The notes: generated by a model not told the origin, from the sequence alone. A DNA stretch of 64,000 nucleotides from Actinomadura sp. NBRC 104425 (GCF_030269545.1 NZ_BSTN01000031.1:1-64000), one strand, 5' to 3'; shown: positions 1-8,429, counted from the stretch's first letter. Made by a program: numbers and translations.

Positions 1-127
1 CGAGAGCGAACGCCGCGCCGCGCTTGCGCCCTGGCTGCACATGTACAACCATCACCGCGGCCACACCGCACTCGGCGGCCTCCCACCCGCCAGCCGCGTC
101 ACCAACCTGTCAGGACAGAACAGCTAG
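1..127 (+). CDS. Transposase, C-terminal end (cut by window edge)
   Basis: Frame 2 is open from the first base to TAG at 125-127 and encodes the last 41 residues of an integrase-core transposase. The segment W-L-H-M-Y-N-H-H-R-G-H-T-A-L-G-G followed by P-P-A-S-R-V is the characteristic end of IS481/IS3-type DDE transposases, just after the catalytic glutamate. The N-terminal part and any terminal inverted repeat lie outside the window, so I cannot say whether the element is intact. It lies 4.5 kb from a stretch with two truncated genes, which suggests a locally unstable region. Confidence 0.75.
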   Translation, partial: ESERRAALAPWLHMYNHHRGHTALGGLPPASRVTNLSGQNS

Positions 128-249
128 GCCGCCGACCGTCCCGCCGCCGACCGTCCCGCCGCCGGCCTGGGCGCGCCGGCGGCGGATCGAACCGGCGGGC
201 GGCGCGTCTCGTACTGCCCACCGTCGCTCACCCCCACTGGAGGCACGCG

Positions 250-1641
250 TTGGCTGGTCATTTCGATCCGAGTCTGCTGCGGCGGAAGGCGCACAGCCCG
301 TCGTTCTTCGCGCTGAGCCGAGCGAGCGGGACGGACCAGGCCGACCTGGTCGATTTCTGCATACCGTGCAACCCGTACTTCCCGACGCCGGAGATGTTCG
401 GGCGGCTGGGCGGCATGCTGGAGACGATCCTCAAGTACTACCCCAGCGACGCCGACACGATCACCGCGGAGCTGTGCGGCACGCTCGGCCTGAACCCGCA
501 GACCGTCGCGATGGGCAACGGGTCGACCGAGCTGATCACCTGGATCGACCACCTGCTGGTGCGCGAGAGCCTGGCCGTCCCGATCCCCACCTTCGGCCGC
601 TGGACCGACCAGCCGCTGGAGACCGGCAAGCGCGTCGACATGTACCCGCTGCAGGAGAGCCGCGACTTCGCCCTGGACGTCGACGACTTCGCCGCGTTCG
701 TGCGCGCCCGCGGCTCCCGCACGGCGGTGATCTGCAATCCGAACAACCCCGACGGCGGCTACGTGCACCGCCGCGACGTGCTGCGGCTGCTGGACCGGCT
801 GGTCGACCTGGACCTGGTGGTGGTGGACGAGTCGTTCATCGACTTCGTCGACGCCGAGCCCGCGCCCAGCGTCGCCGGCGAGGCCGCCATCCGCCCGAAC
901 GTCATCGTGCTCAAGAGCCTCGGCAAGAACTTCGGCCTGCACGGCGTCCGGTTCGGCTACCTGGTGGCCAACCCCGCGCTGGCGGGCCGGGTCCGCGCGG
1001 CCCTGCCGAAGTGGAACCTCAACTCCTTCGCCGAGGTCATGGTGTTCCTGCTGAAGGAGTACCAGGCCGAGTACCGCACCAGCCTGGCGCGGCTGGCCGC
1101 CGACCGCCGCGCGATGACCGAGCAGCTGGACTCGCTGCTGCCCGGGCTGAAGGTGTTCTCCTCCCAGGGCAACTTCGTCCTGGCCAAGCTGCCGGACGGC
1201 AAGGACGGCGTCCAGCTTCGCGACTACCTGCTGTCCGAGCACGGGGTGTTCGTCCGCGAGTGCGGCAACAAGCTCGGCTCCGACAGCAGCTTCCTGCGCC
1301 TGGTCGTGCGGCCCGCGCCGGACGTGCGGCGTCTGCTGACCGGCATCGGCGCCTTCCTGTACGGCACCGACAAGCCCCGGGCGGCGGTGCCGCCGGCGAT
1401 ACCGACGCCGGTCCCGGCGCAGTCCCCGGCGCCGCGCCCCGACGCGCCGCCGCTCAGGGCGGGCGCGGACATGCCGTCCCCGTCCCACCGGGCCGAGCCG
1501 CAGTCCACGCCCGCGCCGCGTCCGGAGGCGCCGGCCCGCCTGTACGGGGCGCCCGGGCCGGTTCCGCAGGCTCAGCCCGCCGGCCCGCCGGTGCTGCGTT
1601 CGTCCTCCCTGGAGGATGTCTACAGCACCCGGTCCACCTAG
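250..1641 (+). CDS. PLP-dependent class I/II aminotransferase (histidinol-phosphate aminotransferase-like)
   Basis: The product (463 aa) is a fold-type I PLP enzyme. Visible landmarks are the cofactor motif C-N-P-N-N-P-D at 162-168, the PLP aspartate D193 in the V-V-V-D-E-S strand, and Schiff-base lysine K226 in S-L-G-K-N-F-G-L-H-G, a context typical of the histidinol-phosphate aminotransferase / threonine-phosphate decarboxylase group. The enzyme core ends near residue 380. A tail of about 80 residues rich in Pro and Ala follows, which is not part of the family fold and is probably disordered. The start is TTG with GGAGG at 239-243. The gene stands alone and no histidine or cobalamin genes are near, so the substrate is unknown. 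Confidence 0.85.
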   Translation: MAGHFDPSLLRRKAHSPSFFALSRASGTDQADLVDFCIPCNPYFPTPEMFGRLGGMLETILKYYPSDADTITAELCGTLGLNPQTVAMGNGSTELITWIDHLLVRESLAVPIPTFGRWTDQPLETGKRVDMYPLQESRDFALDVDDFAAFVRARGSRTAVICNPNNPDGGYVHRRDVLRLLDRLVDLDLVVVDESFIDFVDAEPAPSVAGEAAIRPNVIVLKSLGKNFGLHGVRFGYLVANPALAGRVRAALPKWNLNSFAEVMVFLLKEYQAEYRTSLARLAADRRAMTEQLDSLLPGLKVFSSQGNFVLAKLPDGKDGVQLRDYLLSEHGVFVRECGNKLGSDSSFLRLVVRPAPDVRRLLTGIGAFLYGTDKPRAAVPPAIPTPVPAQSPAPRPDAPPLRAGADMPSPSHRAEPQSTPAPRPEAPARLYGAPGPVPQAQPAGPPVLRSSSLEDVYSTRST

Positions 1642-1658
1642 GCGCGGGGGCGGCGGGG

Positions 1659-3527
1659 TCAGCCGGTGAAGTGCCGGGCCTTCCAGGCGTCGAGCTCGGC
1701 GCGGGCCGCGGCGAGCCGCTCGGACGTGGCCGACGCGTCGGCGACGACCAGCGCGTAGTGCACCGCCCCGGGGGTGCGGGCCGACGGTGCGATGACCAGC
1801 CGGCGCGCGGTGGCCGAGCCGGTCTCCGGCTCGGCCCGGATCACGCCGCCGGACGGCAGGCCGTCCAGGACGCCGAGGTCGCTGACGACGGCCGTGCCCG
1901 CCGGCGCGAAGGACTGCGGCAGGTGCAGCTCGGTGGGGGCGCCGGCGGACTCGCGCCACACCAGCACCCCGTACCGGCGGTCCTTCACCAGGGCGGCGAC
2001 TTCTGGCATGGACGGCGGGACGGTCAGCCACGCCTGCTGCCGCCCGGCGCCGCCGTAGCCGGAGCGCGCCAGGTCCTCGTAGGCGAAGGCGAGGGTGTGC
2101 CCGGCCACGGCCTCCGGGTACAACCGGTCCAGCACCCGCTGGTCGAGCCGCAGCGCGACCCGCCCGGCGTCGTCGGTCCGCACGACCGAGTGGTCCTCGT
2201 CGTTCCAGGCGTCGCCCTCGGTCTGCACCTTGCCGGGGTTGCCGTTCATGGGCTCGCGGTGGCGTCCGCTGTAGACGTCCCAGTGCCACTGGAGCGCCGA
2301 CAGCACGCCGCCGCCGGACGCGGGGCGGTCCCACCAGTCCCCGCCGGGGACGCCGTAGTCCATCGCCTGGTACATGCCGCGCACCATCCAGGGGGTGCGG
2401 TCGCTGGAGGCGCCGGTCAGCCGGTTGCCGAACTCCGAGACGATGGCGGCGGTGCCCAGTGCCGCGGCCCGGTCGCGGATCCTGTTCATGGCCGCGTCGT
2501 AGGAGCCGTCGGACGCCGAGGACGGGTCGAGCGTCATGCGGGCGCCGTCGTAGTAGTGGGCGTTGAACACCATGCGGGGCCCGAGCGTCCCGGCCGACGA
2601 CAGGCCGCCCTGCTCGAAGAACCCGGTGTTCCAGAACACCAGCGGCTCGACGAACGCGGGTTTGGCCGCCCAGCCCGCGGCGTCCATCGCGGCGCGGAAC
2701 CGCCGGTAGAACGGCATGAGGTAGGTCTTCTCCCACTCCAGGCCGCTGGCACCGCCCAGGCCGCCGTCGAACGGCTCGTTGAACGGGTCGAAGCCGATGA
2801 TCCGGTCGAAGGCCTGTGCGGGGAGCTTCCGCTTGAGGTGGGTCATCGTCGCCGTCGCCTGCCGGATGAAGGCGTCCTGCACGCCGACCGGCCCGGCGGA
2901 GGTGGTGAGCACGCGGTTGCGCCAGAAGTCGCGGGCGGCCTGGCGGACGGCGGCGTTGGTCATCATGTTCTGCCCCCACAGCAGGCAGATGCCGCAGAAC
3001 TCCTTGGGGTAGCCGCCCGCGTCGACGACCCACTCGGGCGCGCCGTCGCCGGTGTACCAGCTGTCCTGGTGGAACAGATGGGCCGAGTACAGGTCCTGGT
3101 GGTAGTCGAGCAGGACGCGGACGCCCCGGTCGGTGAACGCGCGGATCTGCTCGGCGGCCCGGTCGAGGTAGGCGTGGTCGATGCGGTCGGGGGCGGGCTG
3201 CACCCCTTCCCAGCTGATCAGGAACCGGACGGCGTTGGCACCGGTCAGGTCCCGCATGGCCTGCGCCGACGCGGCCGCGTCGGCGGTGCTGCGGAACGGC
3301 AGCAGTCCGTTCTCGTAGAGCTTGGTGCTGCCGGAGACGTTGAAGCCGCGCAGTGTCACCTCGCGGCCGTCGGCGTCCCGGAAGACCCAGGACCGCTGCG
3401 CGGGCGCGACGGTGATCGCGGCGGACGCGTCGGCGCGTGCCCTCGGCGCGGGCGACAGCGCCGCGGCGACGAGGGCCGCAACGGCCGCGGCGATGAGGGG
3501 GCGGGGGCGCGCGTTCGGGGTTCGCAT
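1659..3527 (-). CDS. Secreted glycoside hydrolase family 5 (endoglycosylceramidase/cellulase-like)
   Basis: The 622-residue protein begins with a signal peptide (basic N-terminus, A-A-A-V-A-A-L-V-A-A-A-L-S core, cleavage near A-R-A). A GH5 TIM barrel follows: strand motifs G-F-N-V-S-G and A-V-R-F-L-I-S-W-E-G, the L-D-Y-H-Q-D motif, acid/base E251 in D-P-F-N-E-P, and nucleophile E365 in V-S-E-F-G-N. A C-terminal beta-sandwich-like part completes it. The H-Q-D and N-E-P contexts resemble endoglycoceramidases more than plain cellulases, but the substrate cannot be fixed. It is divergent from a TetR regulator across a repeat-rich 87-bp gap, so it is probably the controlled target. An open frame continues upstream, but the signal peptide fixes the start at 3527. 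Confidence 0.85.
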   Translation of the reverse strand: MRTPNARPRPLIAAAVAALVAAALSPAPRARADASAAITVAPAQRSWVFRDADGREVTLRGFNVSGSTKLYENGLLPFRSTADAAASAQAMRDLTGANAVRFLISWEGVQPAPDRIDHAYLDRAAEQIRAFTDRGVRVLLDYHQDLYSAHLFHQDSWYTGDGAPEWVVDAGGYPKEFCGICLLWGQNMMTNAAVRQAARDFWRNRVLTTSAGPVGVQDAFIRQATATMTHLKRKLPAQAFDRIIGFDPFNEPFDGGLGGASGLEWEKTYLMPFYRRFRAAMDAAGWAAKPAFVEPLVFWNTGFFEQGGLSSAGTLGPRMVFNAHYYDGARMTLDPSSASDGSYDAAMNRIRDRAAALGTAAIVSEFGNRLTGASSDRTPWMVRGMYQAMDYGVPGGDWWDRPASGGGVLSALQWHWDVYSGRHREPMNGNPGKVQTEGDAWNDEDHSVVRTDDAGRVALRLDQRVLDRLYPEAVAGHTLAFAYEDLARSGYGGAGRQQAWLTVPPSMPEVAALVKDRRYGVLVWRESAGAPTELHLPQSFAPAGTAVVSDLGVLDGLPSGGVIRAEPETGSATARRLVIAPSARTPGAVHYALVVADASATSERLAAARAELDAWKARHFTG

Positions 3528-3573
3528 GGCGGGGGCCTTTCGCAAGGGTGGACCACGAACGGGCCCTCCACTG

Positions 3574-3611
3574 TGCAAGAACCCTCTTGCAGAAGCAAGA
3601 GCTATCTTGCA
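3574..3611. promoter_or_regulatory. Repeated operator between GH5 gene and TetR gene
   Basis: Four copies of the heptamer TCTTGCA or its complement occur within 38 bp. TGCAAGA (3574-3580) faces TCTTGCA (3585-3591); CTCTTGC (3584-3590) faces GCAAGAG (3595-3601), a perfect 7-bp inverted repeat with a 4-bp spacer; a further TCTTGCA is at 3605-3611. The block ends 3 bp before the TetR start codon. This is the expected position and symmetry for a TetR-dimer operator that controls both divergent genes. The assignment to this regulator is inferred from position only. Confidence 0.65.
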
Positions 3612-3614
3612 GGC

Positions 3615-4226
3615 GTGCCTTCTTCCACGCCCTCCCCCACCCGCGAACGCATCATGGACGCAACGCTGGAGCTGGTCCTGGAGCGCGGGTTCGGCGGCAC
3701 CGCCGTCACCGACATCGAGGCGGCCGCCGGGCTGTCCCCCGGCAGCGGCAGCTTCTACCGGCACTTCCGGTCCAAGCGGGAGGTGTTCGAGGCGGTCTTC
3801 GAGCGCGAGCTGGACCGCGCGCGGCGGCACCGGACGGGGTTCGAGCGCGGCCCGGTCGGGGGCGCCGCCGAGGCGGCGCTGACCCGCCGCCTGCTGGAGC
3901 AGCTCGACTACCTGGCCGCGATCCGGCCGCTGATCATGCTGCTGGCGCGCGAGCACGGCCGGTTCCCCGAGCTGACCGCCCGGGTGCGCGAGGCGCTGCT
4001 GGACGGCGGCATCGCCGACGAGGCCGCGCACCTGGCCCGCGACCTGGACGGCGCGCCCGGCGACGAACCGCTCAGGGACGACCCGCACGCCGTGACGGCC
4101 GTCGTGGTGTCCGCGCTGACCGGCTACCACCTGTCCCGCGAGTTCTTCGGCCGACCGCCCGCGGGCGTCGCCCCCGAACGGTTCGCCGCCGCCCTGGCCG
4201 CCCTCCTCGCCGCCCGGAACGACTGA
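3615..4226 (+). CDS. TetR/AcrR-family transcriptional regulator
   Basis: The 203-residue protein has the TetR N-terminal helix-turn-helix (T-R-E-R-I-M-D-A-T-L-E-L, G-F-G-G-T-A-V-T-D-I, then S-F-Y-R-H-F-R-S-K-R-E-V-F) and an all-helical ligand domain to the end. The start is GTG, chosen because it directly precedes the conserved T-R-E-R helix. Almost no leader is available: the operator repeats end 3 bp upstream, so transcription may begin very near the start codon. It most likely represses the divergent GH5 gene and itself, with an unknown ligand. Confidence 0.85.
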   Translation: MPSSTPSPTRERIMDATLELVLERGFGGTAVTDIEAAAGLSPGSGSFYRHFRSKREVFEAVFERELDRARRHRTGFERGPVGGAAEAALTRRLLEQLDYLAAIRPLIMLLAREHGRFPELTARVREALLDGGIADEAAHLARDLDGAPGDEPLRDDPHAVTAVVVSALTGYHLSREFFGRPPAGVAPERFAAALAALLAARND

Positions 4227-4248
4227 CCGCCCCGAACGCGGATCACCG

Positions 4249-4614
4249 TCACCGCGGGGGCCAGCGGGGGTCGCGGCCCGAGAGCGCCAGCGCCCGCTCG
4301 AACGCCGGGGCGCCCGCGTCCACCGGCACCGGGTCGGCGAATCCGTCGTACCGCCGGTACATGTCGGCGTGCTCGTCGACGACCCGCAGCAGGAACTCCC
4401 CCGCCTCGGGGGTCACGGCGTAGTCCTGCCCGGTGGACACGGCCACGTCCCACCCGTGCACGGCCATCTCCTTGATGATGATCGAGGCGACCTCGGGTGC
4501 CGGGCCGACGGCGAAGCCGAGGTCGATCTCGCCCTCCCACACCGCCGGGTCCGCCCAGGCGGCCACGGCCCGGTCGAGCTGCGCCGCGTACGCCTCGCGC
4601 CCAGTGCGGATCGG
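4249..4614 (-). pseudogene. TIGR03086/maleylpyruvate-isomerase-like protein, N-terminus deleted
   Basis: The frame encodes the C-terminal part of a TIGR03086-type (DinB/mycothiol-dependent) protein: G-R-E-A-Y-A-A-Q-L, then I-I-I-K-E-M-A-V-H-G-W-D-V-A-V-S-T-G-Q, ending at TGA 4249-4251. The H-G-W-D-x-A-x-x-T-G-Q motif is diagnostic. The first half of the family, about 70-80 residues including the start of the helical bundle, is missing. Going upstream, the reading frame leaves recognisable sequence exactly where the oppositely oriented AraC remnant begins. I read this as a deletion scar rather than a working gene. Confidence 0.65.
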
Positions 4615-4620
4615 CCGTGA

Positions 4621-5223
4621 AGTCTCGAGGAGCCCGGGCCGCAGGTGTACGGGGTGAACCGCGGCCTGTTCGTCCGCCGCCTGGAGGGACGCGGGCAGGT
4701 GCTGGGGGTGAAGTTCCGGCCCGGCTGCTTCCGCCCGTTCACCGGCGTGCGGGTCGCCGACCTGGCCGACCGCAGGGTCCCGGCGGCGCGGTTCTTCGGG
4801 CCGGCGGTGCTGGAGACCTGCCGCGCCGTCCTGCGCGCCGGCGGCCCCGCCGAGATGGTCGCCCGAACGGAGGACTTCCTGCTGCCGCGCCTGCCCGCCC
4901 CGGACCCGGTCGCCGAGGAGGTCGCGGGCATGGTGGAGCGCATCACCGCCAGCCCCGCGCTGTTCCGCGTCGACCAGGCCGCCGAGGCGCTGCACGTCTC
5001 CGTCCGCACCCTGCAGCGGTTGTTCGCCGAGTACGTGGGCGCCGGCCCGAAGCGGGTGATGCGGCGGGCCCGGCTGCACGAGGCCGCCGCTCGCGCCGAC
5101 CGGGGCGACGACGTCGACTGGGCCGCCCTCGCCGACGACCTCGGCTACTGCGACCAGTCGCATCTGATCCGCGACTTCACCGCCGCCGTGGGCGTGCCTC
5201 CGGCCAGGTACGCCCGCTCGTGA
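4621..5223 (+). pseudogene. AraC-family regulator, N-terminus deleted
   Basis: About 200 residues remain. A DUF6597-like sensory segment (V-Y-G-V-N-R-G-L-F-V-R-R-L, then L-G-V-K-F-R-P-G-C-F-R-P-F) is followed by an AraC-type double helix-turn-helix (F-R-V-D-Q-A-A-E-A-L-H-V-S-V-R-T-L-Q-R-L-F; second helix L-A-D-D-L-G-Y-C-D-Q-S-H). An in-frame TGA lies at 4618-4620, just before homology begins, and relatives carry roughly 60-90 more N-terminal residues. GTG at 4645 could start a shortened protein, but no ribosome-binding site is evident. The DNA-binding half is intact, so a truncated regulator is possible but unlikely. Confidence 0.7.
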
Positions 5224-5378
5224 GGGGTCGGCCGGGCGGGTCCTCGTCGCGCAGGTAGTGGTGCAGGTGGCCGGCGCCCTCCAGCATCGCCGTGGCGCAC
5301 TGCGCCCCGCAGCGCGGACGAGCGGACGCCCAGCCGGGCGGCCACCTCCCCGATGCACAGCTGCGACCGCGACGGCAC
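5223..5378 (-). pseudogene. MerR-like remnant
   Basis: GTG at 5376-5378 opens a frame whose first 24 residues include C-I-G-E-V-A-A-R-L-G-V-R-S-S-A-L-R, a good MerR first helix-turn-helix. The family motif R-Y-Y/W-E does not follow and that frame turns into low-quality sequence. Another frame then reads A-M-L-E-G-A-G-H-L-H-H-Y-L-R-D-E, like the tail of a small helical protein. It looks like a second deletion or frameshift scar next to the truncated AraC gene. Identification rests on one short helix. Confidence 0.35.
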
Positions 5379-5409
5379 GGAAGCCGCCGCGTCCGGGCGG
5401 GGCGGGCCG

Positions 5410-5607
5410 TCAGCGCGGGCAGCGCGGCGCGCAGTGTCGCAGTGCGGCGACCGGGTCGCGCCCGCCGTCGCGGGCCTGCGGGGCCGGCCGCGGTTTGAAT
5501 CCGGGGGCGATCCCCGGGGCGAGGACGCCGGTCGCGCCGCGCGATCCGGCCCATGCGGGGGCGAGCAGAGCGATGACGAGACCGCAGATCACCAGAAAGC
5601 GTGTCAT
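5410..5607 (-). CDS. Small secreted or membrane-anchored hypothetical protein
   Basis: The frame encodes 65 residues: Met-Thr-Arg followed by a hydrophobic stretch (F-L-V-I-C-G-L-V-I-A-L-L-A-P-A-W-A) that fits a signal peptide or single membrane anchor, then a Pro/Arg-rich tail with two cysteines. A weak GGGG lies upstream of the ATG. No family is recognised and no partner gene is evident. It could be a chance frame in GC-rich DNA. Confidence 0.35.
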   Translation of the reverse strand: MTRFLVICGLVIALLAPAWAGSRGATGVLAPGIAPGFKPRPAPQARDGGRDPVAALRHCAPRCPR

Positions 5608-5739
5608 ACGAACCCCGCAATGACAGTCAGACGACACCTGGTCACTCATCGTAATGCAGCGGTGATCCTGGGTGACGTCGGCGGGGGCGCGGCGCGCCCG
5701 CCGTCCCCGGGGTGGGGGCGGCGGGCGCGGGTGCCGCGG

Positions 5740-6639
5740 CTACATGGCCGTGGCGGCCGGGCGCCGTCCGGCGTGTTCGGCGAGGACGGCCAGGTCGAGG
5801 TCGCCGTCGCCGCGGTCGACCGCGCGCCGCACCAGGTCGAGGGCGCACTCGGCGAGCGGCAGCGAGGTCCCGGCGGCCTCGGCCAGCTCGATGGCGTGCC
5901 GCAGGTCCTTGGCCATCAGCCGGGTGCGGAACGCGGCGGGCTCGTACCGGCGCTCGCGCATGAACGCCGCGCGGAACGACATCACGGCCGAGCCGACGCC
6001 GCTGGAGGCCACGCAGTCCAGCACGGCCTGGCGGTCCAGCCCGGCCGAGCGGGCCAGCTGCACCGCCTCGGCCATCGCCGCGATCTGCGCGCCGATCAGC
6101 ATGTTCAGCGCGAGCTTCATGGCGGCGGCGGCGCCGGGCGGGCCGAAGTGCCGCAGCTCGCGGCCGACGGTCTCCAGCAGGTCGCGGGCCGCGTCCACGT
6201 CGGCGGGCTCCCCGGCGGTCAGCACGCGCAGGTCGCCGGAACGGGCCTGCTGCGGATTGCCGAACACGCACGCCTCGACCCGGCGGGCGCCCAGGCCGGC
6301 CAGCCGGCGCGCGGCGTCGCGTGCGAAGTCCGGCGAGACGGTGGAGGTGTCGATCACCAGCGTGCCGGGGGCCAGCCGGTGCGCGGCGTCGCCGAACAGC
6401 ACCTGCTCGACCGCGGGTTCGTCGGCCAGGCTGACCACCACCGCGTCGGCCCCGTCGACCGCGTCGGCCGCCGTCCGCGCCTGCCGCGCCCCCGCCGCGA
6501 CGACCGGCGCGGCCTTGGCCGCGGTGCGGTTGTAGACGGTCACCGTGTGGCCCGCCTCCACGAGCCGTGTGGCCATGCCGGTTCCCATCGCGCCAAGCCC
6601 GAGAAAGCCGATGACGCGTTTTCGGGTCGTGTCCTTCAT
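5740..6639 (-). CDS. NAD(P)-dependent oxidoreductase, 3-hydroxyisobutyrate dehydrogenase family
   Basis: The length of 299 aa is normal for the beta-hydroxyacid dehydrogenase family. The Rossmann glycine motif is G14-L-G16-A-M-G19, and the catalytic lysine is K175 in A-A-M-K-L-A-L-N with N179 after it. The usual substrate loop D-A-P-V-S-G-G is replaced here by E-A-C-V-F-G-N-P-Q-Q, so the natural substrate is probably not 3-hydroxyisobutyrate itself. It lies 400 bp downstream of a same-strand MFS carrier and may be cotranscribed. A PaaX-type repressor is divergent from the carrier. This suggests a small catabolic unit in which the carrier imports an organic acid that the enzyme oxidises or reduces. 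Confidence 0.85.
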   Translation of the reverse strand: MKDTTRKRVIGFLGLGAMGTGMATRLVEAGHTVTVYNRTAAKAAPVVAAGARQARTAADAVDGADAVVVSLADEPAVEQVLFGDAAHRLAPGTLVIDTSTVSPDFARDAARRLAGLGARRVEACVFGNPQQARSGDLRVLTAGEPADVDAARDLLETVGRELRHFGPPGAAAAMKLALNMLIGAQIAAMAEAVQLARSAGLDRQAVLDCVASSGVGSAVMSFRAAFMRERRYEPAAFRTRLMAKDLRHAIELAEAAGTSLPLAECALDLVRRAVDRGDGDLDLAVLAEHAGRRPAATAM

Positions 6640-7040
6640 TCATGCCCCCCGTCTGCGATGTCCTACTGCCGCGGTCCTACTGCCGCGGTCCTACTGCCGC
6701 GTCGCATGCCGCGGCCGGCGGGCAGGGGCCCGTCACGGCGCGAAAGACCGGCCGGGATCGGCACCACGCCCGCCACGTCCTGGGCTGAACGGCGAACGCG
6801 CGCGGGCCAGGCGGCCGAGCGCCGTCACACCGACGGCCGGGCGCGGAGCCGGGGCTGGCGGCACCGTCCGTTTCACCGGCCATGTCGACAATGCCCGCGG
6901 ACACGGCCTTCACACCGGGACCCGGGCGGGACCGGCCGACGATCTCCACGCTGTTTTCCGCCCGGGCCGGCCGGCACACGGCGGCGCGGCCGGAGCGCCG
7001 TCCGTCCGGCGGTCCGGCCGCGCCGCGGCATGCCAGGCCG
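6640..7040. other. 401-bp intergenic stretch with a 14-bp tandem repeat
   Basis: No convincing gene is present; a 100-codon open frame on the minus strand has no family features. Immediately upstream of the oxidoreductase start lies a threefold tandem repeat (listed separately). The rest is GC-rich without a clear terminator or promoter motif that I can defend. Confidence 0.5.
6661..6701. repeat. Tandem repeat, 14-bp unit, three copies
   Basis: The unit TCCTACTGCCGCGG occurs at 6661-6674 and 6675-6688, and its first 13 bases again at 6689-6701. It lies about 20-60 bp upstream of the oxidoreductase start codon, in the likely leader of that gene, so copy-number change could alter expression. 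Confidence 0.85.
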
Positions 7041-8429
7041 CTAGCCCGCGGTGCCCTCGGCGGCGGTGCTGCGAGCCGGCGCGGCCGGGGAATCCTCCGG
7101 TTCCCCGGCCAGGTCCGCCCGGTGGCTCTCCCTGGTCACCAGGACGCACAGGACGGTCACCGCGCAGGACAGGGCGATCAGCAGGGACACGCCGAGCGTG
7201 CCGCCGCCCGAGGCGCCGGTCATGCTCGCGAAGAGCACGGGCGCGAAGCCCGCACCGGTCGCGGAGATCTGGTAGCCGAGCGACGCGCCGGTGTAGCGGG
7301 TGCGGGTGCCGAACATCTCGCTGTAGAGGGCGGCCAGCGGGCCGAACATGGCCGGGTGCATGACCGCCTGGCCCAGCACGACGGCCAGTGTCAGCAGGGC
7401 GGCCGATCCGCTGTCGACCATCGGGAACAGCGGGAAGGCGACCACCGCCATGCCGACCGCCCCGGCCAGCACCACCGGCCGCCGGCCGATCCGGTCGGAC
7501 AGCGCCGAGTAGCCGACGATCGCGACCGCGCCCAGGGCCGATGACAGCGTCAGCGCGTTGAGCACCGTCTGCCGGGGGAAGCCGGCGTCCACCGCGTAGG
7601 AGATCAGGAAGGTGGTGAGGGTGGCCTGGGCGACGAACGCGCCGAACCCGACGCCGACCGCCAGCAGCAGGTTCCTGGGGTGGCGGCGCAGCACCTGCAG
7701 CAGCGGCGGCGCCTCGGCGGCCCGGGACCCGGAGGCCTCGGCGAACACCGGTGTCTCCTCGACCTTCAGCCGCACGAACAGGCCGAGCGCCAGCAGCAGC
7801 ACGCTGAGCAGGAACGGCACTCGCCAGCCCCATGCCAGGAACTGGTCCTCGGTGGTGATGGACGCCGACAGCGTCAGCACGAGGGTGGACACCACCATGC
7901 CGCTCGGGGCGCCCGCGTTGGTGAAGCCGGCCCACAGGCCGCGCCGCGACGTGGCGTGCTCGGCGGACATCAGCACCGCGCCGCCCCATTCGCCGCCGAC
8001 CGCGACGCCCTGCAGCACGCGCAGCAGCACCAGCAGGATCGGCGCCCACACGCCGATGCCGTCGTAGGTGGGCAGCAGGCCGATGAGCGTGCTGGCCGCG
8101 CCCATCAGCACCATGGTGACGACGAGCATGCGCTTGCGGCCGAGCCGGTCGCCGAAGTGCCCGAAGACGATGCCGCCGAGGGGGCGGGCCAGGTAACCGG
8201 TGGTGAACGTGCCGAGGCTGGCGACGGTGCCGGCCAGCGGGTCGAGGCTGGAGAAGAAGACCTTGTTGAACACCAGCGCCGACGCCGTGGCGTACAGCAG
8301 GAAGTCGTAGTACTCGATGACGCTGCCCAGATAGCTGGACAGCACCGCGCGGCGCAGTTGGACGGCTGAGGGCCGCGGCCGGCCGCCCGGCCGCGGTGCC
8401 GGCGGGCGCTCTGGGGTGGTGCCTGACAT
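7041..8429 (-). CDS. MFS transporter, metabolite:H+ symporter (MHS/ShiA-ProP) type
   Basis: The 462-residue protein has about 12 hydrophobic helices. MHS signatures are I-E-Y-Y-D-F-L-L-Y in helix 1, the loop G-H-F-G-D-R-L-G-R-K-R between helices 2 and 3, and L-Q-G-V-A-V-G-G-E-W-G-G in helix 4. These mark the sub-family that imports organic acids such as shikimate, alpha-ketoglutarate, citrate or betaine with protons. ATG at 8429 is taken as start because upstream codons add only unconserved residues, though 8507 is also open. It is divergent from a PaaX-type regulator (130-bp gap) and upstream of the dehydrogenase. Confidence 0.85.
   Translation of the reverse strand: MSGTTPERPPAPRPGGRPRPSAVQLRRAVLSSYLGSVIEYYDFLLYATASALVFNKVFFSSLDPLAGTVASLGTFTTGYLARPLGGIVFGHFGDRLGRKRMLVVTMVLMGAASTLIGLLPTYDGIGVWAPILLVLLRVLQGVAVGGEWGGAVLMSAEHATSRRGLWAGFTNAGAPSGMVVSTLVLTLSASITTEDQFLAWGWRVPFLLSVLLLALGLFVRLKVEETPVFAEASGSRAAEAPPLLQVLRRHPRNLLLAVGVGFGAFVAQATLTTFLISYAVDAGFPRQTVLNALTLSSALGAVAIVGYSALSDRIGRRPVVLAGAVGMAVVAFPLFPMVDSGSAALLTLAVVLGQAVMHPAMFGPLAALYSEMFGTRTRYTGASLGYQISATGAGFAPVLFASMTGASGGGTLGVSLLIALSCAVTVLCVLVTRESHRADLAGEPEDSPAAPARSTAAEGTAG

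Noticed and set aside
24..4226. A 1400-codon open frame on the plus strand
   Set aside because: It is a GC-rich shadow frame across the aminotransferase and antisense to the GH5 gene; only its last 203 codons (TetR) have family features.
5490..5520. A TTTGAATCC segment resembling a tRNA T-arm
   Set aside because: No acceptor, D or anticodon stems can be drawn around it.
6661..6701. A short CRISPR-like array of 14-bp units
   Set aside because: The units are contiguous with no spacers and no cas genes are present, so it is a simple tandem repeat.
6677..6979. A 100-codon minus-strand frame between the oxidoreductase and MFS genes
   Set aside because: There is no ribosome-binding site or family similarity, and the Arg/Pro/Cys-rich composition is typical of spurious frames.
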